From Galaxea fascicularis (Eukaryota; Cnidaria; Anthozoa; Scleractinia; Euphylliidae), in assembly GCA_948470475.1 (NCBI GenBank), contig OX419341.1, positions 4,482,853 through 4,546,852 on the forward strand: a stretch of 64,000 nucleotides of DNA. The letters run 5' to 3'. The notes below the pieces were generated by a model. The model was not told where the DNA came from. It worked only from the letters and a program-made list of their open reading frames with translations, and did not search any database. Position 1 is the first letter of the stretch. Every line of letters starts with the position of its first letter. Positions 45,339 through 56,701 of this stretch are shown piece after piece. Made by a program: the position numbers and the translations under genes.

Positions 45339-45540
45339 TAGCCTGCACGCAGGCAGTTAGTCTCCTTCGCAGCCGTTTTTAAGCTCGTCACGCAACGCTC
45401 CTCCCCACTAACGGCTGCTTCTTTTCGAACCAAATTCCTTTCTCTTATGTGACCAATCAGAATTTGGTTCTCATATCGAGAAACTGTTCGCGCTATTGGG
45501 AAACAGCCAATCACAGCGCGTGTCTTACATGTACAATCAA

Positions 45541-45741
45541 AATGCCTTCTCTCGACAATGAACGTGTCTTTTCCCTCGCGGCTTCTAAGTTTAATTTATT
45601 GTCTTTAAACACGCACCAGAAGAGAGCTATAAGTGAAGTTGCAAAAGCAGGAAAAGATGTTTTCGTAAACTTACCAACTGGCTACGGGAAATCAAACACA
45701 GCCAAACACACTGGCATAAACAAAAGGAGGAAAATACTATA
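45541..45741 (+). pseudogene. RecQ-like helicase N-terminal fragment carried by a transposon
   Basis: From the Met at 45541 the frame reads through LLSLNTHQKRAISEVAKAGK and DVFVNLPTGYGKS, then leaves the family after about 55 residues. The Gln-containing motif followed by a Walker A-like GYGKS is the start of the RecQ/DEAD-type helicase core, which unwinds DNA using ATP. The Walker B motif and all later motifs are gone, so the product cannot be an enzyme. Related full-length helicase ORFs occur as multi-copy transposon cargo in corals, as far as I recall. The upstream Met at 45449 lies in the inverted repeat and is not a convincing start. The most likely explanation is an internally deleted, non-autonomous derivative. 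Confidence 0.6.
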
Positions 45742-46559
45742 ACCGCAGTTACAGAGCGAAGCGAAGACACAGCCGTAATTCTGAGAGCGGATTTTAGCAC
45801 TCAATGAAGAAATTCCAAGTGTTGCATAGCTCTCTAAGAAGCTACAATACTAAAGAAAGGATAAAGAGCCAAACAGTCGCAAAAGAAACGCAATATCTTG
45901 CTACAAAAACAAATAGCCGGGCCCGGTAATGTACAACCATTGCAAGATAAAGATTATTACGCGGCTTAAATTCCTATCCTTTCAAAGATAACAAGAGAGA
46001 GGCTGTACTGTCACTGAACGCATTGAAACGAGCCAAACCAAAGCTAGACAAAATGCTTCAGATGGTATATAAAGTACCACAGTCGCTAAACAGAAACAAC
46101 AAGGGTCAAAGCAAACAGGCGATAAATCAGTGCAGAACTTAAACCCAGGTGGAAATGACCTTTGGTATCAAAATACATGACATGCGACATTTAAGCACAT
46201 GGCTGTTTCAATCACAATCACCATCATGTTATCCTCTAAACCACTGTGTTGCCCCACTTCAAACAAGCACGAAGCTAAATCCGTCAACAGAGTCGAGATA
46301 AAAGCGGCAAACACGCAAACAGGAGTCCTGATTTTCATGTTCTCGCAAAGGTCAATCGATGGAGCCAATAAAATTTTGCTGCAATATGATTGGTTCAATT
46401 TCAAACAATAATTGTGATATGATTGGTCAATCGCCTGTACCGACAAACAAAGGGAAAGGAATGTAGTTCGAAAGAAAGCAGCCGTTAGTGGGGAGGAGCG
46501 TTGCGTGACGAGCCTAAAAACGGCTGCGAAGGAGACTAGCAGGCAGTTGGATAGTCTTA

Positions 46560-46662
46560 TAATGAGGTCGCCATCATGGATTCGCGCGGCTAGGTCTGGG
46601 CCGGGTTGAGGGTCAACCCGGCCCAGACCTAGACGCGCGAATCCATGATGGCGACCTCATTA
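46560..46662. mobile_element. near-perfect 103-bp palindromic MITE
   Basis: TAATGAGGTCGCCATCATGG at the left, and its full 49-bp arm reversed at the right, around a centre of about 5 bp. It is a cruciform-capable sequence inserted in the right end of the helicase-fragment transposon. Confidence 0.88.
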
Positions 46663-46713
46663 CAAACTCCGGTTTTTTCGACTATCCAACCGCCTGCGTG
46701 CAGGCTACAGTTT

Positions 46714-49700
46714 ATGTGGCATGTTTCACATCTCATCAATTTTACCTTAGAGATGTTGACATGACATGTCAAACATTACTTACTACACAGCAGGACCCTA
46801 CGAAATCTGTCAATTTCCTGGGAAGATCGATAATTTATTTTACAGGAAATAGGGAAAGGAAGATCGTCCATTCTCCAGGTACTCTCGTCTCATTTCGCTG
46901 GATTTTGTTAATTTGTTTGGTTTCATTTTGTTTTAATTTGTAGATTACTAGAATTCCTGGAAAAGGTTAACCTTAGAACCATGCATTGAAATCGTTTTCA
47001 TTTAACACAACAACATAAAAATAGGGTGTTTCGTCATACTCCTTAAATATTACAGCATTAATGTTTAAAAACTATTACTAATATTCTTGAAGGTTTTGAG
47101 GGCTTTCTATCATGATTCATGAAATGTGATCGTTTAATTTGATGCATTGCGTGACAGCTACACAAGACTCTGTGTACTTTTGAAGTGTTCGATCTGTTCC
47201 TTCCAGTTGTCGCAGAAAAAACGATAAAAGGAACTGCATGGAACTGTTTGCGTTTACTTGACATGTTTGCGAGTAAGATGATCAAGTTTAATTTACCAAG
47301 CGTCATCTTGTGACAGTTTTGTCTGGGTACACAGGATATTTTCTCATCCTCTACAGGTGAACCGAGGAGGATTTATCAATCTAGGCAATGTTTATTAAGA
47401 ACCTCCACGCTCGGAGTAAAAGAAGAAAAAGGTAAGATTAGCAGAAACCATGTAAGAAATCTCTATAGGTAAAAACTTCAAGGATGGATGTCAATATTTA
47501 TTGGACTTACAACTGCTCTTCCGAAATTACGTCCAATTTGACCATTTCAGTTAACCACAGCAGTAACTTGAGTTGTTCTCGTTTTTTTATCCTGGTAAAC
47601 TTTCGGCCAACAACTAGCCCGTTTTAACAGGTTAAACAGGACACATTGGTGAGGATAGTCACGATTATGTGGTTCACAAGAATTTCTTGGGTAGCCTAAT
47701 GTTATTTGTCTACCGCTGATTTGTAGATCTGACTGAGACATCACTTGGAGCCTAAAAAAAGGCCCCAAACAAATTATATTCAGTCGTGTTTAAATCACTG
47801 CCTTTACTAGCTTATGTTTAGCCAGTCTGTGTAATTTTACGATCCATGTAAAAATAAAACCGCTTGTATATACAAGCACAAGACTGAAAATGACCAGCTG
47901 ACAGTTAAAATCGCTGCCATCATCCTCAGAAAAAGGTAGCTAGCTGTTTCATATCATATGTAAAATTATTTGCTTAAACTTCCGGCTTAAATTTACACCA
48001 ACAAGAGAAACAATAAACGAGATAGGGTCCCTGAGAAAAAAAGGAGCTAAAATTATAGAAAAAAGCCTTAACCATTTTAAGAAAATCACATTGATCCAAT
48101 TATCTCTAAAAAGCGAACAATTTTCTTTCGCGTGCCATCTTCTGCAAGCAGTTGAAATATACGTTTGATTAATTTAACCCTTTTCCTAGCGCTTGCATGC
48201 ATTACTGTCCATGAAGTGTCATAGGACGATCACATTTATATATTGACCATTTAGGCTATCACGAACGAAAAGTAGCCAGCATAAAATGTTTGAACTAAAA
48301 CACGGTTAAATTAGTTCTGTCACTGGCAAAAGCAAAGAGAATAATGCGTTCAAACTTGCAGGTGCGTGGAAGTAGAACACGCAGTTACAAAAATACGATT
48401 CATGGTATTAAGCTAATGAGCACCCGGTGACTTTTCAAGGAAATGCGATGAGCCGCGTCATTTTCAACTTTTGTTTCCAAATCCTGAAAATTGTTTGGAA
48501 ACGAGCAACCATACCTGTGTTAGCTCCTCCGTCTGTTTCTGCTCTGTTGAATCCGTTGTTGCGTCGGTTTCTACTGCTTTGGTTGGTTGCTATCTTCTGA
48601 TTTCTGTATCGTCGCAGTTCCTCTTGAGTCCTCGTTCAACCTATGTATTGTAAAAAAATTGGCGCCAAGAAATTACATTTTACATTTTGCCTTTTGATTA
48701 AATATATCTTAAAAACCGCAAACCAGGGTTGGAGGGCTATGATTTTAAATCACTGCGAAAATTTTCAGAAGATTTTCCGATTTTACCGGTTGTTTTTCCA
48801 AAGCCGGGTAACTTCAATGCACCCATCTGCCAGCAGCAACCTGCTACTTTAAGACCCACACTTCAATATCATTTTGACATCCGGTGATAATTTAATTCAA
48901 TAAAATATTATGCAAAGTAAGCCAGCCAGTGTTTCTTATTCATTTGCCATCAGTCCGAACTCTTGAATTAAAGTTATTTTCGTGGACCGATTATAATTAA
49001 GATGCAAGTTCATCGTGTTTCCTTCCTTGCTTTCTAAACGAAACACAGCTTCGATTGCAGTGCCCTGTTGAACACAAGCCTTAGGCTTTAAAGAGGGAAG
49101 AATATATTTTTTCCTGTTTTGCTGGGTTTCCTTTTAACTAAACAAATTTTTGCATTATGTTTTAGTCTGTAAATATCCGCACTCTGGCCAAACAGATTAT
49201 AAATAGTACCTCAAAAAGTTCTAAAGCCATTCGGAAAATCACGAGGTATTATGGTTTATATCAAAATTTTAACTTTTACACGAGATTTTTGAATTTTTGA
49301 CTTGTCCATTTGTCAGCAGAAGTAAATGGCGGATGTGGCCTTCAGTAAAAAGAAAAAGCACTAATGTTCACAAGGTTTATTTCTTTTCCGACAAATGACA
49401 AAACGAAGTTTTTGTTTTGAATCGGAAGCACCTGAATAAATTTATGTCTACGATTTTGTGACGTAAACTGAAACTGTTGACATGCAAGGTGTTCGATAGA
49501 TGTTTTGGAATCAACCAAGCAAACTGCGTGATCTTCTAGTCTACTTTGAATATCATTTGAAAAACTTTCATGGGTGAACAATTGTAAAGCAAAGTAAAGT
49601 GAATGCACACAAAAATATCAAAAGTTGTAGACCACTAGTCATTGTATATGATTTATAAACTTCTTATAGATCGCACAAAACACTGGATGTTGGACAGGTG

Positions 49701-50189
49701 GAACGCAAATGTATTTATACGGGAAATCGGTCCATATTTTTCGGATTAGCTCGAGGTGAGTGAAATGTTCACACAAAACCGAGCTCAAGCTCTAACAGGT
49801 ATCGCATGTTGTAACGTCCTAATCGGTAGCGTTTGCTTCCCCAAATGGTATAATTTATTTTTAGCTTGTAGTAAACTAAATTCATCATTTTACGACTGAA
49901 TTCACGCTGAGAAAGGGAAGTACACAGTTTGGTCCACTGAAGCCCCGGACTTAAAAACGAACTCACCCCCCATACACCGTTCTATCGTGGTACGAGGATT
50001 GGGGGTAACTTTTCTATTCTGTGAAAGTACTATTGCTTCATTTTATTATCAACAGGCAACCAACTGTGTTTTCTGCAACATAAAGGTATTCACGTCTCTT
50101 TGATGACGTGCCTAATTTTGTTTAGCTGCCATATTGAATTATCGATTTTCAGCCGAAATCAACTCGGTTGAGCTAAATGTTGAGCTAAT
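46714..50189. other. gene-poor stretch
   Basis: About 3.5 kb with no supported coding region, RNA gene or defined repeat. All open frames are short and lack domain-like patterns. Confidence 0.45.
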
Positions 50190-50404
50190 GCGGGATGGCC
50201 GAGTGGTTTAGGGCGCTGGATTTCAATGCAGTGACCCGGGTTCAAATCCCGCTCTAGCCACTAGCTGGTGTTGTTCTAGGTTCATGCCTGGTTCAACACC
50301 TCGGCCATCCTTGTAAATAGCCAACTGGTCTACCTCCCGCCAGTTGGGATTCTTAACTCTGTTGTGTTCATTCTGGCCCTGGGAGTGGTCAATTAAGTAT
50401 TTAT

Positions 50405-50420
<16 letters not shown>
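50190..50420 (+). repeat. tRNA-derived SINE (family 2), copy 1
   Basis: The A box is in GGATGGCCGAGTGGTTTAGG and the B box in CGGGTTCAAATCCCGC (about 50237-50252). It is followed by the body CACTAGCTGG...TTCAACACCTCGGCCATCC...CCAACTGGTCTACCTCCCGC, shared with 51325-51500. The anticodon loop is not preserved and the acceptor stem does not close, so it is a SINE head and not a tRNA gene. Confidence 0.8.
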
Positions 50421-50443
<23 letters not shown>

Positions 50444-50495
50444 GTCGGTGGTCAGCGGCAATTTCTTAAAGCGTACAGCGCTTAGAGCTGACTTG

Positions 50496-50527
<32 letters not shown>

Positions 50528-50943
50528 TTGTTCTTCCGACTGGAATGAATGGTATGTGAGCAAACGGCGGAGCAAAGGCCCTGGTGTTGAGTTCAAGGTC
50601 TGTGGCATGGGTCATGTGAATTTTCACGTAAATTAGCACATGTCACGTCCAGCTTTTATTCGTACAAGCAACGACGAACGGAGAGGACAGGAGAGGCTGA
50701 ACTGCAAATTTTTGCGGGCTCAAAAGAAGAGCCAGCAACCTAATTTGCACGCCATATCTCGATTTTGGAGGAAATTTGTTCTGCCAAAATCGATCGATAA
50801 ATCCTCGTAAACCAGTCAGAAGTCATTTCCACTCGAACAAGACATTTTAAAAGATTGCGCCGAGACTGAACGTGTGAGAGATCTTCCAAGCCAAAGTTTT
50901 GCATCATTGAGTTGTTAATTAATGCTCATTTAAAAGATTGACC

Positions 50944-51300
50944 GCCGACCGGTTGGCTCAGTTGGTAGAGTGCCGGACCGACCGTGCGGAAGGTCGTGGG
51001 TTCAAAGCCCCGGCCGGACCAACACTCAGGGTCTTTAAATAACTGAGGAGAATGTGCTTCCTTTGCAATGACATCTGCAAATGGTTAGACTTTCTAGTCT
51101 TCTCGGATAAGGACGATAAACCGCAGGTTCCGTCTCACAACTCTTCACAATTAATTCTGTGGGACGTTAAAGAACCACTAGGGACGTAACGAACCCTGGC
51201 TGTGACCACCCCTAGTGCTGACCTTGTAGAGGGCCACAAGTTTATTAGTTGCTTCAACTATTCCGTGCCACCCTCTTTAAATAAAGTGTGTTAAAATGGA
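50944..51300 (+). repeat. tRNA-derived SINE (family 3)
   Basis: The A box is in TTGGCTCAGTTGGTAGAGTG and the B box in GTGGGTTCAAAGCCCCGGCC. A tRNA-unrelated body follows (ACACTCAGGGTCTTTAAATA ... GGGACGTTAAAGAACCAC), ending in a short A/T-rich tail. I associate the body with a coral SINE family. Confidence 0.8.
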
Positions 51301-51322
51301 AAGAAACAGTTTTAAGGAGTAG

Positions 51323-51570
51323 GCAGGGTGGCCGAGTGGTTAGGGCGCTGGATTTCAATGCGTGTGACCCGGGTTAAAATCCCGCTCTGGCCACTAGCTG
51401 GAGTTGTTCTGGGTAAGTACCTGGTTCAACTCCTCGGTTATCCTTGTAAAATAACCAACCGGTTTGCCTCCCGCCGGTTGGGATTCTTATCATGTTAAGT
51501 TTATTTGATAAATGCTCGGAGATATTAGCTGCATAAGCTACTCTAAAATCCGAGGGTAAATAAAGTATTA
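51323..51570 (+). repeat. tRNA-derived SINE (family 2), copy 2
   Basis: Starts GGCAGGGTGGCCGAGTGG. The B box is mutated (GGGTTAAAATCCC). It shares the body of the copy at 50190 and ends in an ATT-rich microsatellite tail (51567-51605). Confidence 0.8.
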
Positions 51571-51605
51571 TTATTATTTATATTATTATTTATTATTATT
51601 ATTAA
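51567..51605. repeat. (ATT)n microsatellite tail
   Basis: Alternating ATT triplets follow the SINE and are probably its tail. Confidence 0.85.
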
Positions 51606-52178
51606 CTCAGTTCTCGCTATGGCGTCAAAAGAAGACCAGCGTCCGATGAAAGCTTGTTTCAATTTTTTTTTTCACCTCGATCGCGTCATTGCTTGACTCA
51701 ACGAAGTAGCCACGGTCGCCCACAACAACACAAGCCGACGTTTGGGTAAAAAAATCACAGAATTATTACCTCAGAGCTAAACCTTGAACGAGAACATTAA
51801 TTCCAAGCTTTCCTTACGTGATTTAGACGAAAAATTGACCTCGGCGAGGTAGAAAAGAGAACGAAAGAAAAAACAGAACAGACAGCGTATATTAAAACAA
51901 CGCGTGAATTATTCGGTGTTCGAAACGGAAGCGAAAATAAAGCTTGTTGTGAGAATCGAAAGTAACGCCAATTTTCTGTCACGCTTTCAAAACAGAGAGA
52001 GGTGCAGCATTGCGGTTTATCACTATATCATGACTAATTATCACTTGTGATATATCAAGAAATATCTTGTATGTTTCTTGTAAGCAATGTTGATAATATC
52101 ATGATTAATCAATGGTTTTATAAGGGACTGATTTTTTGATATTCCGCATTAGGTTTTTATCATATAAGCATAAGTTAT

Positions 52179-52780
52179 CATGATATTATCAGAATATTTA
52201 ATTAAGTAAGAATTTCTTCTTCCCCCTGTGATATAGTGATAAATCATGATATTATCAGAATATTTAATTAAGTAAGAATTTCTTCTTCCCCCTGTGATAT
52301 AGTGATAAATCATGATATTATCAGAATATTTAATTAAGTAAGAATTTCTTCTTCCCCCTGTGATATAGTGATAAATCATGATATTATCAGAATATTTAAT
52401 TAAGTAAGAATTTCTTCTTCCCCCTGTGATATAGTGATAAATCATGATATTATCAGAATATTTAATTAAGTAAGAATTTCTTCTTCCCCCTGTGATATAG
52501 TGATAAATCATGATATTATCAGAATATTTAATTAAGTAAGAATTTCTTCTTCCCCCTGTGATATAGTGATAAATCATGATATTATCAGAATATTTAATTA
52601 AGTAAGAATTTCTTCTTCCCCCTGTGATATAGTGATAAATCATGATATTATCAGAATATTTAATTAAGTAAGAATTTCTTCTTCCCCCTGTGATATAGTG
52701 ATAAATCATGATATTATCAGAATATTTAATTAAGTAAGAATTTCTTCTTCCCCCTGTGATATAGTGATAAATCATGATAT
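52179..52780. repeat. 66-bp minisatellite, about nine near-identical units
   Basis: Each unit contains ATGATATTATCAGAATATTT, a TCTTCTTCCCCC segment and GTGATATAGTGATAAATC. Units are essentially identical, and because 66 is divisible by three they give a spurious open frame of 22-residue repeats on the minus strand. The last unit is cut at the telomere repeats. Confidence 0.95.
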
Positions 52781-52813
52781 TAACCCTAACCCTAACCCTA
52801 ACCCTAACCCTAA
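52781..52813. repeat. interstitial telomeric sequence, TAA plus five CCCTAA
   Basis: Perfect (TTAGGG)5 on the minus strand, the telomere repeat of cnidarians and other animals. It fuses directly to the minisatellite on the left. On the right it runs into CTAAACCAGTAC, a string that also occurs at 53044-53055 without telomere repeats. Confidence 0.95.
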
Positions 52814-53012
52814 ACCAGTACTTTGAGATAACAAGAAAAATGACTCAATACAAACGCAATATTTTGTTTTGGTTCGTGAATGACTCTTTCAACAGCGATC
52901 TTGAAAAAGAGCTTAAAACTCGAAAATTGATGTAACTAAATCTAGTTTTACAGTATCGCCTCTTATAGATATTGAAAAGAGGAAATGACCACGAAATTGT
53001 ATACGTATGTAG
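52813..53012. repeat. direct repeat, copy 1 (copy 2 at 53048-53250)
   Basis: ACCAGTACTTTGAGATAACA to GTATACGTATGTAGAGA is repeated 235 bp downstream with few differences. Both copies keep a short frame reading [19 protein letters not shown] and KTRKLM, with no known domain. Confidence 0.9.
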
Positions 53013-53047
53013 AGACCCTGAATCCTGTGAGCAAGGATTTCGTAGAC

Positions 53048-53250
53048 TAAACCAGTACTTTGAGATAACAAGAAAAATGACTCAATACAAACGCGATATT
53101 TTGTTTTGGTTTGTGAATGACTCTTTCAACAGCGATCTTGAAAAAAAGCTTAAAACTCGAAAATTGATGTAACTAAATCTAGTTTTACAATATCGCCTCT
53201 TACTGATAGATATTGAAAGGAGGAAATGATCACGAAGTTGAATACGTATG
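53048..53250. repeat. direct repeat, copy 2
   Basis: Second copy of 52813-53012. The 35-bp spacer between them ends in GACTAA, where copy 1 is preceded by CCCTAA. Confidence 0.9.
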
Positions 53251-53696
53251 TAGAGAATTTTGATATTATCATGATATATCAAACAATCACTGTCAGTGTC
53301 TGTTCTTCTTTGTTACATGATAAAATCACCTGCGTAAGACATGATTTGAGAATGAGAGTGATACATGATATTATAGCTTGCTATTCAGAAATATATTTTT
53401 CCATGCTATTCTCAAGATTTGAGAGTGATACTTTGATATCTCAATTTACCACTTTTTCAAATTAAAGATTTGATGGCGACAATTACAGAATTTGCAAGCG
53501 AAAATTATTGAGCAACTATCATGATAATCTCAAATGATAATGATAGTTTGATATTTGACATGCACATTATGATGAAAATGATTCCTCGATATTATCATTC
53601 TATTATCACCCAAATATCAATAAAATATCAAAATATCAAGTCTCAAACAAATAACATCCTATCAAGATATTTTGATAAACCGCAATACTGCACCTT

Positions 53697-54543
53697 AATG
53701 TCAAAACAAGGCACGCATTACCATCCGTTGCCAACATCTAAACAAAAGCTTATCAAGTGCATTCACGCCCGCACTTTCTAACCTATGGTTACTACTAGTT
53801 TATTTATTTATTTAATGTAATCAAGATTCATAAAAGATTCATAAAAGATTGTGAAAATAGGGTAGAAAAGTAAATAGCCTAAGAAAAAGCACAACATGTT
53901 TATCGTTTAGGTGTACCGTTTAGCACAACTCAAACTAACTCTTTTTCTTTTATCTGTTTGAATATTGAAAACTAGATCATAGGATAATGCAATTCTAGAG
54001 TTTTGATTGGCTTAGCCTTAAATATGGTAAATTATTGCGAAAGAACTTTGAGAACGATTTATTCGTAATTAGTGGGCGCTTTTAATAAAACGATTATTCC
54101 ATTCGATCGCATGTGATATCTAACGCGCGGCTGTGGAATGAGGGCAGTTCTTGAGTATAATTGTGACAGTACTGTAAAATAGCGTCTGATGAATGACCAT
54201 TATCATCGTCATTATGGTAAGCAAACTTTTCATAGGATTAAGGAAATCAGTTTGTTGCAAGGAACGAGGAAAATGTTTTCAGCCTTAACAATTTTTCGGC
54301 TCGCGTCTCACAATTTCCTCTCTAAGTAAATGCCAAGTATAAGATAGACAAACAAAGCTATAAGAACTGAAAAAAGCATAAGTTCCAAAGTCCAGCAAAT
54401 TGTGGAGTGACAGAAACGTTTCCATCACTATTTTACACTGAAACGAGTTGGTTTGATTTAACCTCAACGAGAGCGCGTCGTTGTACAGTGATCTTGGAGG
54501 ATGCATGAACCGCGGTTAGTCGCACAGTACACTAAGAGCCTAG
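53697..54543. other. intergenic, no gene seen
   Basis: No coding or repeat structure that I can define. Confidence 0.4.
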
Positions 54544-55357
54544 TAGTCCAGTCATCTAATTGAATTTTTATGGTTGAAGTCAAACTAATTGCAACAGAAT
54601 TTCTGTCACTGCCAAATGATAGATAGTGGTCAACTTACTAATATACTAAAAGTTCCCCAAAATTCGTATGGTGGAACATGCTCAAATTAAGCATTTTAAT
54701 ATTTCGAGCGTATGCTACAGGGTACCCACTTCGAGAAAAGATGTTTTATCAGTCCAACCAATTCCAACATGATTTCTGTTACCGCCAAATGATAAAAAGT
54801 GGCTAACTTACTAACATATTATATGTTCCCCAAAATTCGAGTGGTGGAACATGCTTAGATTAAGCATTTTTGTTTCGAGCATGCATCACAGGGAAACCGC
54901 TTTGAGAAAAGATGTCTTGAAGTTAAATTGCAAGAAAGGTTCTAACATTGCTACTAGTTAACACAAATGTATTTTTTCTATTACTTGCATAACACGTTTC
55001 GTGAATCTGAAAAAGACTGTGCAACGTTTCAAGCAGCTAGTAATGTTTGACTTAACAGGCTCAGGTTTTGGCCCATAGTTCAACAGGTCATAAAAAACAG
55101 TCCCTGAATGCATATCATTTTCTTGGCTTATCCAGTAAGTTCTACATATAGATGATCGAATTAAACTGATCAAACTACTAGATGTTGAGTGCGGATTCTA
55201 ATGGAAATATGTGTGCATGTGTGGGGTGGGGAATAATGGCTGATCTTCCCGTTTGTCGCATATTCAGGAGGGCTATTGATGTTTATACATCGTTTTCGCC
55301 GAGGTCTGGTAAGGCGGGACTCGTGCAACTCTGTCCTCTACAGTTACCACATGCAGC

Positions 55358-55918
55358 CTAGCAATCCAGTCCATGTTTTCTGCATGAACATCTCTGGGAG
55401 CCACAGTCAGATTTACAATTGCACCTAACAATCTCTAACAAAGACGCATGAGCTGCTGGTAGGTCAGTTCTTACGGGTAGGTGTCTTCCATCTACTAGTT
55501 TCCAACCCCAGTCTTGTGGCGGGAGCGCAACACCTCTCCACTGCTGTACCTGGTGGTAAACCCTGAGGCTGTGGTAGACAGCAGCTGCAGAAGTAGGAGG
55601 GAGACATTCGGGCTGTACAAATGAAGTCCCTGTTGTGATCTTCTGGCAGAATCTCGAATATCGTAACGAATCCAGACTTTCTTCAGACCGGCCGTTGTAT
55701 AAACAAACAAGGGACTTCTCTCCAGCTACAATAATAACACTCTTTGCGGCATATTTATTATTAAAAACCTCAGCTTGCTCCTGAAACTGTGTATCCTTCA
55801 TAATCTTCTTAAGAGCCGAACCCTTGCCAATCCCATGTATTCCTGACGTTGTATCACATCCTAGAATTGCGTGAACAAAAAGAATATATGCGCACGTTTC
55901 CATCCATGTCCAATACAC
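55358..55918 (-). pseudogene. transposon-associated protein fragment (HAxLGCDTTS family), unknown function
   Basis: A 186-codon open frame on the minus strand. It has FVHAILGCDTTSGIHGIGKG near residues 14-33, IIVAGEKSLVCLYN, SLDSLRYSRFC, ECLPPTSAAAVYHSLRVYHQ, a PPQDWGWK segment, and a C-terminal cysteine cluster CNCKSDC...CSCRKHGLDC. I recall this order from multi-copy ORFs in cnidarian and arthropod genomes that behave like transposon genes, but I know no established biochemical role. The Cys cluster looks metal-binding. Intact relatives are much longer, so this is a 3' part; sequence upstream of 55918 consists of the degenerate TCCACTGGAGT repeats. Its place inside long inverted repeats suggests that it belongs to the surrounding transposon. 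Confidence 0.55.
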
Positions 55919-55926
55919 TCAACTAG

Positions 55927-56193
55927 ACTCTAGTTGTCAAATCTAAGAGTCCACTGGAGTTATTCGAAGTCTAGTCGTTAAACGAAACCGGAAGTCCAAA
56001 ACTATTGTCAACTGGAGTCCAGTCCACTGGAGTTACCGGAAGTCGAGTCGTGAAATGAGGCCGGAAGTCGAAACAATATAACTTTGGGGAGGGTTGAAAA
56101 ATTGTCCAATGGAGTCCACTGGAGTCCACTGGAGACGTATCGAATCCACTGGAGTTACCGAGAGTCTAGTCGTGAAATACACTACACATGTGA
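55927..56193. repeat. degenerate repeat of TCCACTGGAGTTACCGGAAG type
   Basis: About two and a half units of roughly 110 bp with TCCACTGGAGT, GGAAGTCGAGTCGTGAAA and AAACGAAACCGGAAGTC motifs. The core TCCACTGGA is nearly self-complementary. Confidence 0.75.
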
Positions 56194-56194
56194 G

Positions 56195-56701
56195 TCGTGA
56201 AATACACTACACATGTGATATGCCTCGTTCTTTAAGCCGTGACCTGAGACAAGCACTCTACACATGAAATATACCTCGTTCTTGAAGCCCTGAACCGAGA
56301 AAAGCGCACTATACATGTAATATACCTCGTTGTTTAAGCCACTACACATGTAATATACCTCGTTCTTTAAGCCCTGACCCGAGACAAGCACTCTACACAT
56401 GAAATATACCTCGTTCTTTAAGCTGGACCCGAGACAAGCACACTACCCATGTGTAATATACCTCGTTTTTGGAGCCCTGAACTGAGAAAAGCACACTACA
56501 CATGTAATATACCTCGTTCTTGGAGCCCTGAACAGAGGCACACTACACATGTAATATACCTCGTTCTTTAAGCCATGACTCGAGACAAGCACGCTACACA
56601 TGTAATATACCTCCTTGTTTATGCCATGACCCGAGACAAACACGCTACGTATGTATTTTATACTTCGTTCTTTAAGCCCTGACCCGAAACAAGTACGCTA
56701 G
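56195..56701. repeat. minisatellite of about 52-bp units, roughly ten copies
   Basis: Consensus elements per unit: CTACACATGTAATATACCTC, GTTCTTTAAGCCCTGACC and CGAGACAAGCA. Unit lengths vary through small internal deletions, in contrast to the uniform array at 52179-52780. Confidence 0.88.

Larger units (their letters stand above)
45339..46713. mobile_element. helicase-fragment transposon with about 100-bp inverted ends, plus secondary insertions
   Basis: The left arm (GTAGCCTGCACGCAGGCAGT ... GGAGGAGCGTT on the other strand, 45339-45440) recurs inverted at about 46464-46545 and again, for its outermost part, at 46688-46713. Between the two right-hand pieces sits a further inverted pair GCAGGCAGTTGGATAGTC / GACTATCCAACCGCCTGC enclosing the palindrome at 46560-46662. 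So the right end has been rebuilt by nested insertions. Inside is a truncated helicase frame (45541-45741) and otherwise non-coding sequence. Confidence 0.75.
52001..53695. mobile_element. inverted-repeat-bounded element carrying a minisatellite and telomere repeats
   Basis: GGTGCAGCATTGCGGTTTAT at 52001-52020 is mirrored with one mismatch by ATAAACCGCAATACTGCACC at 53675-53694. The subterminal regions on both sides are rich in ATGATAT/ATATCAT motifs. Inside, in order: a spacer of about 160 bp, nine 66-bp units (52179-52780), five CCCTAA repeats (52781-52813), two direct copies of a segment of about 200 bp (52813-53012, 53048-53250), and an A/T-rich right part. No transposase is visible. I could not see a target-site duplication. 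Confidence 0.65.

Noticed and set aside
50190..51400. Three tRNA genes
   Set aside because: A and B boxes are present, but acceptor stems do not close and anticodon arms are degraded. Each is followed by a shared non-tRNA body, so they are SINE heads.
52149..52775. 208-codon minus-strand ORF of 22-residue repeats
   Set aside because: It is the translation of a 66-bp minisatellite whose unit length is a multiple of three. There is no start context, and it depends entirely on the repeat.
52179..52780. Regular array resembling a CRISPR
   Set aside because: The units are contiguous and identical, with no unique spacers, and the genome is animal.
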